Assembly: GCA_910589415.1 (NCBI GenBank)
Contig: OU342635.1
Coordinates: forward strand, 36,544,929-36,608,928
Reading direction: 5' to 3'
DNA: 64,000 nt
Source of the DNA: Malachius bipustulatus
Lineage: Eukaryota > Arthropoda > Insecta > Coleoptera > Melyridae
Shown: positions 12,770 through 24,195 of the stretch, one piece after another
Layout: each line of letters begins with the position of its first letter
Numbering within the stretch: the first letter of the stretch is position 1
Notes under the pieces: model-generated
The model's database searches: none
What the model saw: only the letters and a program-made list of their open reading frames with translations
What the model was told of the DNA's origin: nothing
Translations under genes and position numbers: made by a program

Positions 12770-14235
12770 CTGGAAATTCTGAGAATTTCTTTATAGTTTT
12801 TCCTAAGCTCATTGTGTTGATTTGAAACTCTAAATCTGAAGTCACTCCAATGTGTCCTCCAACAAAAATTTATTAGGTCATGAATAAAGTACCATATTGA
12901 TGGAATCGCTCCGCGTATACATATATACCTAGTCAAGTGGAGTACGTAATAATAATGATGACACTGTGCTGTAACCACCAATGACGTCAGTACCTAAGAT
13001 ATATGTATTTTTATATTAATGTATTAAATAAATGAAGGTACCTACATATTTATATTATCCACCCTTAAAAAGTGTAAAATTCGGTTGTTAAAATTAGTCT
13101 ATTCTTAGCTGGCTTTTTTGAGTATAATACGAGAATCATCGGAGCACCAGCTTCATCATAATACATTAACATCAGTCATATTAATTTTTTCGTGTCACTC
13201 CTAATTTAAAGCATCGTCCATAAAGTTACTATGAAAAATTTTAATTGAAAGGAAACCAAAAGTAATGAACAACATCTAATCAAAGAGTAAAACGAATCTA
13301 TGCATGCTGAAACAAATGTGGCGTAAACTCCTCTTTTTTTCTTCTTCCGACGCGCTCTGTAGGTAGGTATATGATATACGCAGCCTTTGACAACTCTTTC
13401 CAGGCTTATTAGCCGAAAGCAAGCAGGAAACCAGGTTGGATAAAAAGCCGGCAACAAGAAGCTACTCATCTCGTTATGAAGGATAAATACGTTTAGGGAA
13501 CCATCTTTCACGCCGTGCGTTGTCGCGGTGCACTCACTAATAAATAGTGCTTTCATCACGTCAGCTATTTAAATTGCTGTGAAAAATTGGTGCGATTCTT
13601 CACAATTAGGAGGCGTCCCTGGTTCTGGTTTTTGTACGCTAGCTTAAATAGATCGTTTCTACGACTTGTTTATTTCGGTAATTGGATTATGTTCTTTAAC
13701 GAAGCTGAATTTGAGTTAACTACAAGTCGAAACAGTCACTTTGAGTTATGTGCTTAGGTAGTGCCGGAAATTATGAAATATTAAGTTATTACACTAACTT
13801 GTTGGTATCCACTAGTCTTGTACCTCTTATAGCTAACGTTAGGTTTTACTTTTAACATGTAATCTTAAATTACCGTGGGTACCTACCTTTTACTAATGGT
13901 GCAGGATTAAAAAGTCATTAAAAATTTAAGAATTTGGTATACTATAAGGTTTTATGACATGAGTGACGAATGTATTTTTTAAGCGAGTTCAACAGTTTAG
14001 GCTCAATTTTGTTAGCATCAAAAATTCTTGCCAATTAATACTTTTTCTACGACCTTTCATAATCTCTTTTCTACAGTCTACGCTATCTTTTTTTTTGCTT
14101 GTCATCAAACTGCGTACCTTGAGTTATGTTATATCTATCTCTAGTTATCAATCAAATTTACTTACATTGGACCATTTCTGTCTCTTTGCTGCCTCAGAGA
14201 AGGACTCCTGATGCAGTTCCAGGCATATAATAAGT
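12770..14235. other. Non-coding stretch, nothing recognised
   Basis: Only short ORFs without known motifs are present, the longest at 13206-13559 on the minus strand. It is AT-rich with pyrimidine runs and shows no repeats I could pair with other parts of the window. Confidence 0.5.
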
Positions 14236-14240
14236 AGGGT

Positions 14241-15745
14241 TTATAGGGAAAAGACATGTCCGCGGGTATAGCATCGAAATTCTAGGAAGAAACAATCTTT
14301 GGTATAATGTGCTTTTACACTTATGGGCCAACCGTATGTTGGTGGGCTTTTGAAATATTTAGAGCGTCCAAAAACAAGTCTAGGCGGAATGAGTGTTGCA
14401 ATCTCACATGAAAGTACCGATTGAACAAAGAGACTTGACCCACCGATCGGAGATTTTCTAAGGATGTCAGTGCATTCCGTTAGAGACGTACTGCCTCGCT
14501 GATGGATATTGCTCTGCTTTGGATAGCATCGAGCAGCTTCAGAGTGTCTTTTTGGGAAAAACCTCACACATGAGAACTGTCTGGTGTCAAATAAGCTTTT
14601 TATCGGTTGAAAAGTTCCATTTTTTAGCTGTTGTCTTGGCAAGAGCAGAGACATGAGTACCCCAACCCCAATACTAGCTACCACGTCAGGAAAAGGATTG
14701 ATGAAGATAAAGAAGCACCACGCTTTATGGTGTTAACGGTATGTTGTCTCATGGTAGAGATATCAAGCTACCAATTTCACAGCTTTCACAGATAAATTCT
14801 GCACTGTGGAGACTATACGTCACCGTCGAAACTTTAAATTTGGTTTGATATTAAATCAAAGAGGTCATTTATGTATCGTAAAAAAGGAATATCTACATTG
14901 TATGGGTGATAACACTGAGCCTTGAGGCACTCCTGAAGTGGTGTCATAAGAATTAAATGGCGATTTGTCTACTACGGAATTTATCTAAACATCTATCGGG
15001 AAGGAAATTGGAGATTCACTTCAAGAGCTAAGGAGAAAGACCATAAGAATAAGCAGATCCCAATTCCAGATTCTATCAAAATTTTTTGATACGTTCTCTA
15101 AGTCATCAAACCAGGTGGTCATTCAGAGTCTCAGCTTGCCCTTGGTGAGAATAATTTGCAGATTGACCTTTCCCATCGCCTTGGAGATCTGAGGAAGTAG
15201 GGCAAAAGGCTGATGGATGCTTCGCAACGTTCTCCCCTTTCTTGGAATGGGTTGTTTAAGAGTTGACGTTTAAGATGCCCTCAATCCTATACCAAAAAGT
15301 AGAATTAAGGGAAAACTCCATACTGCATGGTAGGACATAATTTGAAATAGCCCACAAATAGGTGTCAGTTCTAGTTCTGGGACGCATTCTCTCGCTGATC
15401 TGTCACTTATATGTCCAATCGAAAAAATGGAGGAAGACGATAGGAGGAAAGTCACCTATAAGTAGACCTAATGCCAGATTCTTTCAAACGCCTTTGAGAC
15501 GTCCAAGACTACAGCTCGCGCTTCTCCAAGCTGTCAGTGGATGACACCAGATGAGGTGAGTCATAAAATGAGTGAGTCATTCAGCGACAGTATTAATTGC
15601 TAGATTAACCTTGTCCATCACCTTGGATATTTGAGGAATTAAATGAGCGATAGATGCTCGGCAACATTCTCCCCTTTTTCTTTTGGGACGGTTTGTATGA
15701 AATAGCCAACAAATAGGTGTCGGTTCTGGGACGCTAGAAGTTTAA
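14241..15745 (-). pseudogene. Decayed LINE reverse transcriptase with internal duplication
   Basis: Minus-strand reading gives scattered RT motifs. At 15480-15530 there is EARAVVLDVSKAFERIWH, the RT motif containing the first catalytic Asp (usually LDxxKAFDxVWH). At about 15040-15100 a more damaged copy reads NVSKNFDRIWNWDLL. At about 14900 TTSGVPQGSVLSP is the well-known RT SGVPQGSVLSP motif. Near 14400 the C-terminal ...ATLIPPRLVFGRS and KDCFFLEFRCY resemble the ends of LINE ORF2 proteins. The frame is broken many times. Two stretches, about 15040-15400 and 15465-15745, are diverged copies of each other, which explains motif A appearing twice. It is older and more decayed than the LINEs at 4.3 and 11.4 kb. 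Confidence 0.75.
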
Positions 15746-15749
15746 ATGG

Positions 15750-17500
15750 AAAATTTCATAGGCGTCTCCATCTACACTATTCTTCAGGGTAATTACTATT
15801 ATTTCTACTTATATCTAAAAGGATAACAATAAAAAAAATTTGTATCTGTAGTAAATATTGAAATAACCTCTCTTTCCCTGTAATAACGAAATTACTTAGC
15901 AACGGTAATGAAATAAGTGAAACAGATAATTGAATTATACTGTCACCGATATTATCATACAGATTATTCAGAACACTCCCACAACAATTACCATCAGTAT
16001 TAAACCACAATAATGAAATCAACATCCCACATCAAAGCAACCGTATTACATCAACAAACCATAATTCAACTCCCGTTTCTGTAACCGATCACGTCTCAAA
16101 GCTCCATCGACAGTATTTGACTGGTACAACCATCTATCCCGATTAGCGTCCCGTTTCCCCCGGGACCTCCATTATGCCTCTCGATAATCTGATAAGCGTG
16201 CGGTATCAGCAGTAGATAATGAAATCAGCGGCGCTGCAATAACTCCGACAGAGCGACACGAGCACTATTCGTTTCCATTAAGCGGGGCTCAATTGAAGAG
16301 GAACACCAGGGGGGTTTCCTGATTAAACCGACACCGACGGGGCGAAGCCGACGAACAATTCACCCCGCTCGCGAGCACGGGGAGAAGAAATCATCAGACT
16401 TTTGTTCCCGTTTTGTGGCGAGGGAGAAATCAGAGACGAATCCGGGATTGTTTTGCGGTTTTTGAATGGAGATTGGATGTTTTGATGTTTATTCTCTGAG
16501 GGATAGTAAAAATAGCTGTGATTTTTTTTATTTGTTATTGCTGCGGTGATGTCTTTGATTATGTGAGTGATAGTGAATAATGATTAGATTATGCAGAATT
16601 GTCATAAAATATGAAAGTTGCCGAGTTTTCACTTATAAGTTACTGAATGGGAACTTGTAAGGTGTCTCAATGCTAAACGGGGTCTACTGATCATATCATA
16701 ATGTTAAATTTTTTAAATAATTTCTCCGCTACCAACTGATGTACAATTTTAATTATTATTTCATCAGATTTCTAGTTCAATTGAGACAAACCGGGTATGT
16801 ATTTCAATTTTTTTTTTTATTAGGTGTAATGGATTTGAAATTTTCTGCAGTATAAGCTAATAATAAAAGTCCAAAAAAATTTTTTGGCACCAAATTTCGG
16901 TTACAAATTTTTTTTTGTGTCGCTATCAGTTAATAAATGTTTTATTGGGTGGCCTGTATCAGAGTCCTGGATCGGACACGTAGAAATTACTTACCTTGTC
17001 AGGTGGTCGTTGTATATCTAATAAATTAATTTTTTATTATCATCCTCCTTGATAATACGGGTCCAATTATCAGTCTGGTCGTTGATGAAGTTTGTCCAAC
17101 TATTTAATTCTTGCATTAGTAATATGTGTGGTTCAATGAGCGAGTTCTGAAGCTAAAAGTTACTAGAGTGGAACAGCTCTCTTTAACTGCAACGTTAAGG
17201 CACCATCAGTTTCCTCTTTTGTGAATAAAAGTCTCATTATTTCAGACCTTTATAATTAGTGATTTTAATACAGTTTATAGTACGATTTATCTTTTTTTTC
17301 AGTTCCATTCATTGCATGCTTGCATGACAGCATTATAATGGTGATTTGCTGCGCAGTAGTCAAAAATGTATTTAGGTAGGTAGGTATAAATATAATATAA
17401 AGTTGTGAAGTTGTTTTCAATTTACACAGGGTGTATCTAAATATCTTCATTAAAAACAAAGGAGTGATTTCCTGTCAAAAAATTTAAATAGGTTTTTTAT
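15750..17500. other. Non-coding; GC-richer island at about 16080-16440
   Basis: From about 16080 to 16440 the sequence is clearly richer in G+C and CpG (for example CCCGCTCGCGAGCACGGGGA), in contrast to the AT-rich surroundings. No ORF with coding character is seen in it. It lies about 5.5 kb beyond the 3' end of the Sp8/9 exon and could be a conserved regulatory element. The rest shows nothing notable. Confidence 0.5.
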
Positions 17501-17505
17501 ACCTA

Positions 17506-18327
17506 CAGTGCCCGCCAAAAAGTTCGTGCCATATGATAAAATTTTAGTTTTCCAGCATTTCTGATAATTTTTTTGTTGATAAGTCTGTGTTTTTTAAAAG
17601 ATTCAAATTGAGCTCACTATTGTGTGAATTTAATTCCCAGAGAAAATGGCGTTTTTGTAAATAACTTCAAAATCACAAAAAAAACATGATGTTTAGAAAA
17701 CCAAAAGTGTTTTTAGGATAATTTCGTTAGCAAAATTCGTAAGATATTCACCAAATGTAATGTCAGTTATAAAAGAAGTTTTTTTTTTTACTTTATTTTT
17801 CTATTTTACTTTATTTTAGTTTATTTTTTTATTACCTACTAGTTTTATTAATATTTATTAGTTTATTTTTGTTACGTTACTTTTATTACTTTTGTTTATT
17901 TTTCTAATTATTATAAACAATATTAAGTAATATCGCAGTAAAAATATTTCAAATTCAAAATTTCTCTGAGAAAAATTAGGAAGAATTTGAAATTTCAAAA
18001 ATTAACAGTTTTTGGCTATACCTGTACCTATAAAAAAATTAATTTCTTTCATAACTGACTACATTCATTTGGTGAATATCTAACAAACTCTGCCGAAATT
18101 TCCCCTAAAACGCTGTGAGTTTTTGAAATAATACCTATAATGTTTTTTGTGATTTTGGAATTTAGAAAAACGCCATTTTCTCTGGAACTAAAATTCACAC
18201 CATGGATCTAGTGTGATCAAATTTATTTTTTTTGGCAAGCACAAACTGATGCCAAAATTTTTTTCAAAAAAGATAGGTAGAAAACAAAAAATTATTTCAC
18301 ATGGTCCGAACTTTTTTGCGGGCACTG
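17506..18327. mobile_element. TIR DNA element with TA duplication (non-autonomous)
   Basis: The left end is CAGTGCCCGCCAAAAAGTTCG and the right end, reverse-complemented, CAGTGCCCGCAAAAAAGTTCG. TA lies immediately outside both ends (17504-17505 and 18328-18329), the target duplication of the Tc1/mariner superfamily. The inverted similarity continues inward: the blocks with AAAATGGCGTTTTT near 17643 and AAAAACGCCATTTTCTC near 18167 pair, as do ACATGATG/TTTTTTGTGATTTT regions. There is no transposase ORF, so it would depend on a relative for movement. Confidence 0.85.
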
Positions 18328-18576
18328 TATAACTTTTTTTTTAACTTTTTCCAAATTCTTCCTCCGCTAGAGTTGCATCTCTCTGAGTGTGGTCTGAAAC
18401 GTTAATTTTCGTTATTTTTCCTCGAAGTGTACCTATATGTTACGATTGGAGATAAAATTTGGGTATGATTTCTACCGATCATTCTTGATCTTCTTGATCA
18501 TCCCTTAGTGTGATTAAGGGATGAAATTTTAAAACTGCCCTAAATAAAATGTCCCAACTTTTTGAAGCGATGGTAA

Positions 18577-19898
18577 AGGCCCGGTTGCACGGTCCGTGGT
18601 TCGGCGAACCTGTCTCGACGAGCCGCGAACCACGCACCGTGTGACATAGATGGCTCGCTATGGGCTCGCGGTTCGTGGTGTGTGGTTCGCCGTATCCATC
18701 GGGAGTCGGTAAATTTGCAGAGAACAAAGCGGGCGAACCGATAGGTTTCGTGTAGATTTGTCGTCGATTCGTGCTGGTTCGCCATGTCGCGAACCAATGC
18801 TCAGTTTTGCAATTTATTTTATGCCAATTAATTGTATCTTGTATTGCATGCAGACGGAAATTAAATTGTGATCTTCGATAATTAGGTATTTGGTAGTAAG
18901 TCTTCGTACACTGCTTTTTATTACTATAATCGTAATTGATTCCGGAAACTTGTGCCGTGGTCCATGAATTTTTTCTCCGAACATCATCGATCATTGCCTG
19001 TATACACTGATAACTAATTCATTCTTCGACATTTATTTATAAATTTCAATAGCATCAGGATATAAATGGGTGTAGTAGTGTGAAGTAGCTTAGTGGACAG
19101 GACTTTCGTTTCTTCAAAGCGAATGGTATGGTGATCCTGAAGCACGGCGTACTCCGCGACAGCTAACTTGTCATTCTGGCCCAGTCGGCAGTTTCTCTTA
19201 TGTTCGGTCACGCGGGTGTTGACGTTGCGTTTAGTAGTTCCGATGTATGCGTACAAACATCGGAACTACTTCAGGATCACCATGCCATTTGCTTTGAAGA
19301 AATTAAAATCGCTGTCCACTACTTCACACTACACCCGTTTACATTGTTAGTCTATTAAAACTTATAAACATCCAAATAATTTCAATAGGCACGAGGAAGG
19401 AATGAAACTGCCGAGGATTTCATATCCGGCGTTAAGTCACACTCAAAAAAGTCATCGTCTGATTCAGAAATCTATAACATCATCGGAGAGATCGACCGTT
19501 GCTACAGTGCAGAACATAGCTAGCGGAGGGGGTATGACGTCAGCAGACCATCATCCTACAAATAGTAGCGCTCTCCCAACTGTCCAGTCATGTCCACACA
19601 TGTCCAGCTGTCTACACGTAACCGCTGATGATGTCTAGCGCATCTGTAGACGGAACGTTCCGAGCAAATCTCCACGGACCACGGCACAACAGCACGCCGG
19701 AATCAATTACGATTTCATTATCAAACTTGCTTTCAATAAAACAAACTAGGTTCCATGTTGTCTCGGCGAACCGATTACGAAAGACAACTAAACGATCCAC
19801 GCACTGTGTGACCACCCCTGGTTCGCTAAAGTGCGAGTCTCTGCGAACCACGCACCAGTTCCGTGGTTCGCCGAACCACGCACCGTGTAACTGGGCCT
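18577..19898. mobile_element. Harbinger-like TIR element with TAA target duplication
   Basis: The left terminus AGGCCCGGTTGCACGGTCC and the reverse-complemented right terminus AGGCCCAGTTACACGGTGC match at nearly every base, and the match runs on through CGTGGTTCGGCGAACC (about 34 bp in all). TAA is found directly outside both ends (18574-18576 and 19899-19901); PIF/Harbinger elements duplicate a 3-bp TWA site. Inside, further GAACCACGCACC motifs occur near both ends. No Harbinger transposase or Myb-like protein is seen. The centre is occupied by a Penelope-like fragment, so the element is a non-autonomous carrier. The superfamily call rests on the TSD and is therefore moderate. Confidence 0.7.
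19014..19440 (-). pseudogene. Penelope-like element GIY-YIG endonuclease fragment, as an inverted (head-to-head) pair
   Basis: On the minus strand 19014-19256 encodes YIGTTKRNVNTRVTEHKR followed by KLAVAEYAVLQDHHTIRFEE. This matches the GIY-YIG endonuclease domain at the C-terminus of Penelope-like retroelements, with the YIG strand, the conserved Arg, the EH pair and the downstream AVAEHAL-type block. From about 19260 the plus strand carries the continuation: TTCAGGATCACCATGCC..., a copy of the minus arm, followed by KHPNNFNRHEEGMKL and ISYPALSH, the usual end of the protein. The two arms meet at a short palindrome (TTCCGATGT ... ACATCGGAA, 19238-19267). So the fragment was inverted and partly duplicated. 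Stops and the inversion make it non-functional. Confidence 0.75.
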
Positions 19899-19924
19899 TA
19901 ACATTTATAAAATAGATTTATAAA

Positions 19925-20655
19925 ACCGGTTTAGAACTCTTGCGTATGCGCAGTGAGAAAAGCGGCGTTCGCGGTGCATAAATTCTGAATTTTTAGTAAC
20001 CAGTACTAACAGTTCTGCGTTCGCGGTACTCATCGAACCGGTTCATTATCGGTTCAGAACCGATTCTAGCAGTTCTGGGATTTTGCAGGAACTAGTAGTT
20101 CGGTTCCGCTGCTCATGCGTAATTCTGCTCTGATGTCGATGATTTGTATAATAAAATAAGTAGATATTATTCAAAGTATTTACCTCTTTCAGATTCGCAC
20201 TTTTTTATTCCAATATAATTATTTATTGACGTATAATACAATAAAAATAGGTAAATAACATTATAAAAATAATTTACCGTATCCGATACCAGTAAAACAA
20301 AACAATCGCAAAGGTTTGTGTGGTTAGGTACTGCTACACAAAAGATCTTTTCATAATACACAGATAAACTATACTGTGACAAAGGCCCAAAGCGTTTATT
20401 CTTTATATACCTAGGTTAAATTTTGAATTAATTGTTGACCATAAAATAAGAACTTTTAGTGCCTCAGTCCTTACTCTGCGGGTTAGACGGAATCATTCGT
20501 CATCTGACAGTTCGGAGTTCTCATCCGGTCCCTGCTTCGTTCGCGGTGAAATAAAATCCTGAACCAGTTCGCACTTAGGCATGCGCTCTACGACAATCCG
20601 GAATAGTTCTAAACTGATTCCGAACCGGTTCTGGATTGTATCCGCGAACGAAGCT
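19925..20655. repeat. Possible decayed DNA transposon with GTTCGCGG-rich ends
   Basis: Both ends share unusual words: GGTTTAGAACTCTTGCG and GCGTTCGCGGT on the left, and on the right, reverse-complemented, CAGTTTAGAACTATTCCGG and CACCGCGAACGAAGC. Several AACCGGTTC words occur in between. The pairing is imperfect and I see no clear target duplication, so this is a suggestion of an old TIR element rather than a firm call. Confidence 0.4.
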
Positions 20656-20659
20656 ATTA

Positions 20660-21300
20660 TTAAGGTAGGTAGTCTTCTGTGGAACTTTTTTTGCTTTTTT
20701 GCCTATTTGTTTTTGGTAGGTGAATGATTTGGTTTTTATTTATCTTGGCTTTTATCTTTTTATTCTATCTTTCAATATTTTCAATATTAAATCGCAAAAT
20801 TAATTGGTAACGTCTCAAAATTAGATAAGATAGGTTCAATAAATGTTGATAAATGGTTATTTGGTTAATAATTTAATTTTTTGATTTCTCCACTTACGTA
20901 AAAAGGGATAGAGGCAAAACAGTTTTCTTTTTTTATAAATTTCTCTAAAACTTCGTTTGCATTAAATGCCTATAGTCCTTGTAAAAGGAATCATATGGGA
21001 AAAATAAAAAATGATCTAGAATCAATGGTTATCAGAGTCAGAGATAATCGTCAATAAAGTTCATTCTTCTTGTGGTAATTAATTAAACGACAAAAATTAG
21101 ATTAAGTTTTTACTCTCGAGAAATATTTTATTCTCGTCTCGTACCTACATGAGCTCACAGAGAGAACAGTATACCTATACTAAAATATATATTAATAAAT
21201 AAATGATCATTTATCTATAATAGGCATCAATTAACAAAGTATTATTTTTTTGAAATTAAATTTTAATGCTAGGAAAATGGATAATTAATAAATTGAAACA
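20660..21300. other. Non-coding AT-rich spacer downstream of Sp8/9
   Basis: No ORF, paired repeat or recognised motif is seen. It separates the transposon cluster from the probable 3' UTR of the Sp8/9 gene. Confidence 0.5.
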
Positions 21301-21583
21301 TGATTGGCCGGATTGAAAATTATATATATTCACTGTAGTCAAAGTGTTCACAAAAGCTCTTACAGTAATTTACAGATATAGATACAATTTACAGACATGA
21401 GAAATTCTTTGGCGAAAAGAGAAACATGACAAGTCTCAACAACAGTACAAAACAATAATAATTAATATTAAACGTAATGGCTGAATATCGGTATGTATAA
21501 GTACCTATAAGTACTAGAAGCTGGGAACATAAAGGCTGATGATATGTGATAACACTTAGTACACGTTTCTCGTCACCGATAAT

Positions 21584-21959
21584 TTTATTATTTATTATTC
21601 AACACTTACACATGTAAAATATTTAAATATTCACTTTTATTTACAATAGAATTCAATAATAAGCAAAATATTAACTAAAGCTTCGTCTTAATTCACAATA
21701 TTTACAATCAATATTCTTATAATAGAGTCCTTTCTACAAACAGTTAAAGATCCTTTATCACATTTCAAGGGGCCGCACGCTATTGGCATCAGTACTTCCG
21801 ATTACGTCACGTTTATATAATAGTGGTCAATGCAAATTTGAAATTATATATATATTTTGATAACACACAATCACATATATTCATTTAAAGATGATTAAGC
21901 TTCACCACATTTAATTAACGATGGTAACCGGGGTACAAAAGCGTAGGGCCCCACCTCGC
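21584..21959 (-). other. Probable 3' UTR of Sp8/9 with candidate poly(A) signals
   Basis: Immediately after the TGA stop of the zinc-finger exon the minus strand becomes AT-rich non-coding sequence. Two AATAAA hexamers lie close together on the minus strand (TTTATT at 21584-21589 and 21591-21596 on the plus strand). They could end the transcript, but AT-rich DNA produces this word by chance often and the UTR could be longer. Confidence 0.35.
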
Positions 21960-23279
21960 TCAAACTAAGCCCGGGGGCTTAACGTCCAAGCCTGTGACCA
22001 TATCTAAAGACATAGGGGCAGACGGAGGCGGTGTCTGGTTCATTGAAGCCGGCGAGTTGACATTATTAGTCAAATCACTCTGACTGTTCTCCTCGGAATC
22101 GCTGCAGGACTCTGAGCTGCCCTTCTTCCCGTTCCCGTTGTGAGTCTTCACATGCTTCGCTAAATGATCTGACCGCATGAAACGCTTATTGCAAACCGGA
22201 CACGCGAACCGTTTTTCTCCGGTGTGCGTTCTCAGGTGTCGCTGCAACTCGTCCGATCTGGTAAACCTCTTACCACAGAACAACCAGTTACACACGAAAG
22301 GTCTCTCTCCTGTATGCCACCTCAGATGCGCTTTCAGATGGGAGGTCTTCCCGTACACTTTCCCGCAACCCGGTATGTGACAACTATGGATATTCTTCTT
22401 CCTCAGATGCACTCCAGCTGGACCTAGCCGTTCCGCTTCTTGACAATTCGGGCAATCACAAGTAGCTCTTCCAGTGTACCGTCTCTGAGACCTGGGAGAT
22501 GGTACTTGTGGAGGCAATCCACCACCACCTGAAGTTGGTGAAGGTGACGTTCCTGATGGATGCAGCCCGAACGAAGCTCCAACTGCTTGCGCTCCTGGTA
22601 GCATTGATTTATACGTGTCTTGGAGGAGATGTTGACCTGATGACAATAAGTGATTGGAAGCTGCTAAGGAATGCGTTAAGCTGGAGTAATCTGAAGTATA
22701 ATTAGCTGCAGCCATCTGAGCGTGCATTCCAGCAGCTCCGCTCATATCCAACCAACTCCCAGTTGAATGTACATCCCACCAAGGGTTAGCTGATGCTACT
22801 GAATCGCTCTTGATCCCACCATGATGGGTTGCCCCGGACATGGTGTTAAACGGCCAGGACTCGTATGGGTGTCTCGAATAGACCGATCCTAGTGCTGCAT
22901 GGTGGGCCGTAGCGGCACCTTCGACTTTCCCCAAGAGGGCGCTCTGGTGGTGAACGTGGGAGTTGTCTGGGACCGCTGGTTGACTTGTAGCTCCGGGGAA
23001 GTACAAGTCGCTACCATAGGAGGCCGTGGTGGGGACGCTAGCGCATGAGGTCATCACCGATCTGCTCGAGTAAGTCGGGTTGGCCGAAGAGCGATGGGGG
23101 AGCGAACTGGAGGATGATACGCAGCTGCCTGGTGATGGGGCGCCTTGAGGACTCTTCTTCCAAGGGTGGAATCCCTTACCCACTGCTGCGTCTGCTAGTG
23201 GAGGTGGTGACTTGCTTGATAGTTTATTGCATTGAGCTGCTAGCATGGCTAGGGGCGTTCCCCGTAAGCTGGGGTGCTC
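21960..23279 (-). CDS. Sp8: Sp8/Sp9-type C2H2 zinc-finger transcription factor, terminal coding exon
   Basis: This exon encodes 439 residues plus TGA. Near its start (exon residues 8-20) is [13 protein letters not shown], the Sp-family SPLA-type box, followed at 34-42 by GKGFHPWKK, a hallmark of Sp8/9 proteins. The middle is rich in Ser, Ala, His and Gly (activation-type region). A Buttonhead box CDCPNC is at 274-279. Three C2H2 fingers follow at about 300-322, 330-352 and 360-380, with linkers TGERP and TGEKR and helix residues [16 protein letters not shown] and RSDHLAKH, which in this family bind GC/GT boxes in the nucleus. The acidic-Ser tail contains [14 protein letters not shown]. Insect Sp8/9 (Drosophila Sp1, Tribolium Sp8) acts in appendage outgrowth. 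There is no start codon in this exon: it begins at a splice acceptor in phase 0 with E-H-P-S, matching the vertebrate SP8/9 position after the short first exon. The Met at exon residue 12 is an unlikely start. Buttonhead is less likely given the N-terminal motifs. Confidence 0.96.
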   Translation of the reverse strand, partial: EHPSLRGTPLAMLAAQCNKLSSKSPPPLADAAVGKGFHPWKKSPQGAPSPGSCVSSSSSLPHRSSANPTYSSRSVMTSCASVPTTASYGSDLYFPGATSQPAVPDNSHVHHQSALLGKVEGAATAHHAALGSVYSRHPYESWPFNTMSGATHHGGIKSDSVASANPWWDVHSTGSWLDMSGAAGMHAQMAAANYTSDYSSLTHSLAASNHLLSSGQHLLQDTYKSMLPGAQAVGASFGLHPSGTSPSPTSGGGGLPPQVPSPRSQRRYTGRATCDCPNCQEAERLGPAGVHLRKKNIHSCHIPGCGKVYGKTSHLKAHLRWHTGERPFVCNWLFCGKRFTRSDELQRHLRTHTGEKRFACPVCNKRFMRSDHLAKHVKTHNGNGKKGSSESCSDSEENSQSDLTNNVNSPASMNQTPPPSAPMSLDMVTGLDVKPPGLV

Positions 23280-23300
23280 CTGTAACAAAGAGAAAACAAT
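23280..23300 (-). promoter_or_regulatory. Splice acceptor of the Sp8/9 terminal exon
   Basis: On the minus strand the sequence reads TTTTCTCTTTGTTACAG and then GAGCACCCC. A pyrimidine-rich tract ends in CAG, and the reading frame of the Sp-family motif continues back exactly to this point. The acceptor AG occupies 23280-23281. It places the exon start at 23279 and implies an upstream coding exon ending in phase 0. Confidence 0.85.
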
Positions 23301-24193
23301 TGTTAGTACCTTTATCTGGTTGGTAAATTTTTTTTTTGATTGTTATGTTTAAATTTAGAGGTAAGATTGTAGACAGAAACGTTCATGGTGTGCGATATTT
23401 ATTTATATTTTGACGAGAAAAATCTAGAATTCGCATGATTTTTCTTATCAGAATACCGATAAAGTGGCCAGCACTTGATGGCAATTACAAATAAGACCTA
23501 CACGTTGTAATAATGAAGTCTCAAATACCTTCTTGCCGATAATAAAATAGAAGGGGTATAATTATGGTCATAAATTATTGCACCAAAGTGATTGAGTATC
23601 TTGTCTATTATCCAAAATGCAGACGTTGCAGAGTTAAAAGGTACTATTAGGTGTAGGCATGGAACAGGTTTTCCGCTTAAAAGATAATTTTCGAAAAACC
23701 TTTAATAAGTACCTATAACTTACTGTGACTGCGTTAGGAAATTGCAAACTCATATTGTGACCTCGTGTCTGGAAAAATAAACTACCTAGATGTCATCATA
23801 AATTTCAATAATAACAATTGTCTCATATGGAGACCTATATTATTTAGAAAAAATTCTTATCAAAACTTATAGAGGTAAAAAAGTATGTTTTTTAAATTGT
23901 TGTCTTTGAATTATGTTTTTTAGATAGCAGAACGTAAGAGAACATAACTAAGGGTAATGTTTTTGTACTTAAATTACAGTTAATTTTTTTTAAGTCATTC
24001 ATTTTACAGATAGGTAGTTTAAAAGAATAGTGACATGTTAATGCTAAATAACAAACTATAAGTAGGTTATAGCAAAACATGTCGTCATTTTGAAACAAAA
24101 GGTTCTTTTATAGGTAGCATGTATTTACCTACTTCAGGAAAACCTTTCAAATTTTCAAGATCTTTAAATGTAGTGGGCGCAGCAAGTTTTCTA
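23301..24193. other. Probable Sp8/9 intron, nothing else recognised
   Basis: The sequence is AT-rich, without coding features or paired repeats. By position it lies in the intron upstream of the terminal Sp8/9 exon. I looked for a short first exon encoding a MATS-like N-terminus and did not find a convincing one here or further on. Confidence 0.5.
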
Positions 24194-24195
24194 TA

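Noticed and set aside
20460..20640. Coding exon suggested by GC-richer composition
   Set aside because: Its words match the inverted left end near 19930-19970, so an old transposon end explains it better.
23244..23246. Internal ATG of the Sp8/9 exon as translation start (MLAAQC)
   Set aside because: The family motif [11 protein letters not shown] extends upstream of it to a good splice acceptor, so the protein starts in an earlier exon.
22177..23326. Several plus-strand open frames across the Sp8/9 exon
   Set aside because: They are antisense shadows of the GC-rich coding exon and carry no motifs of their own.
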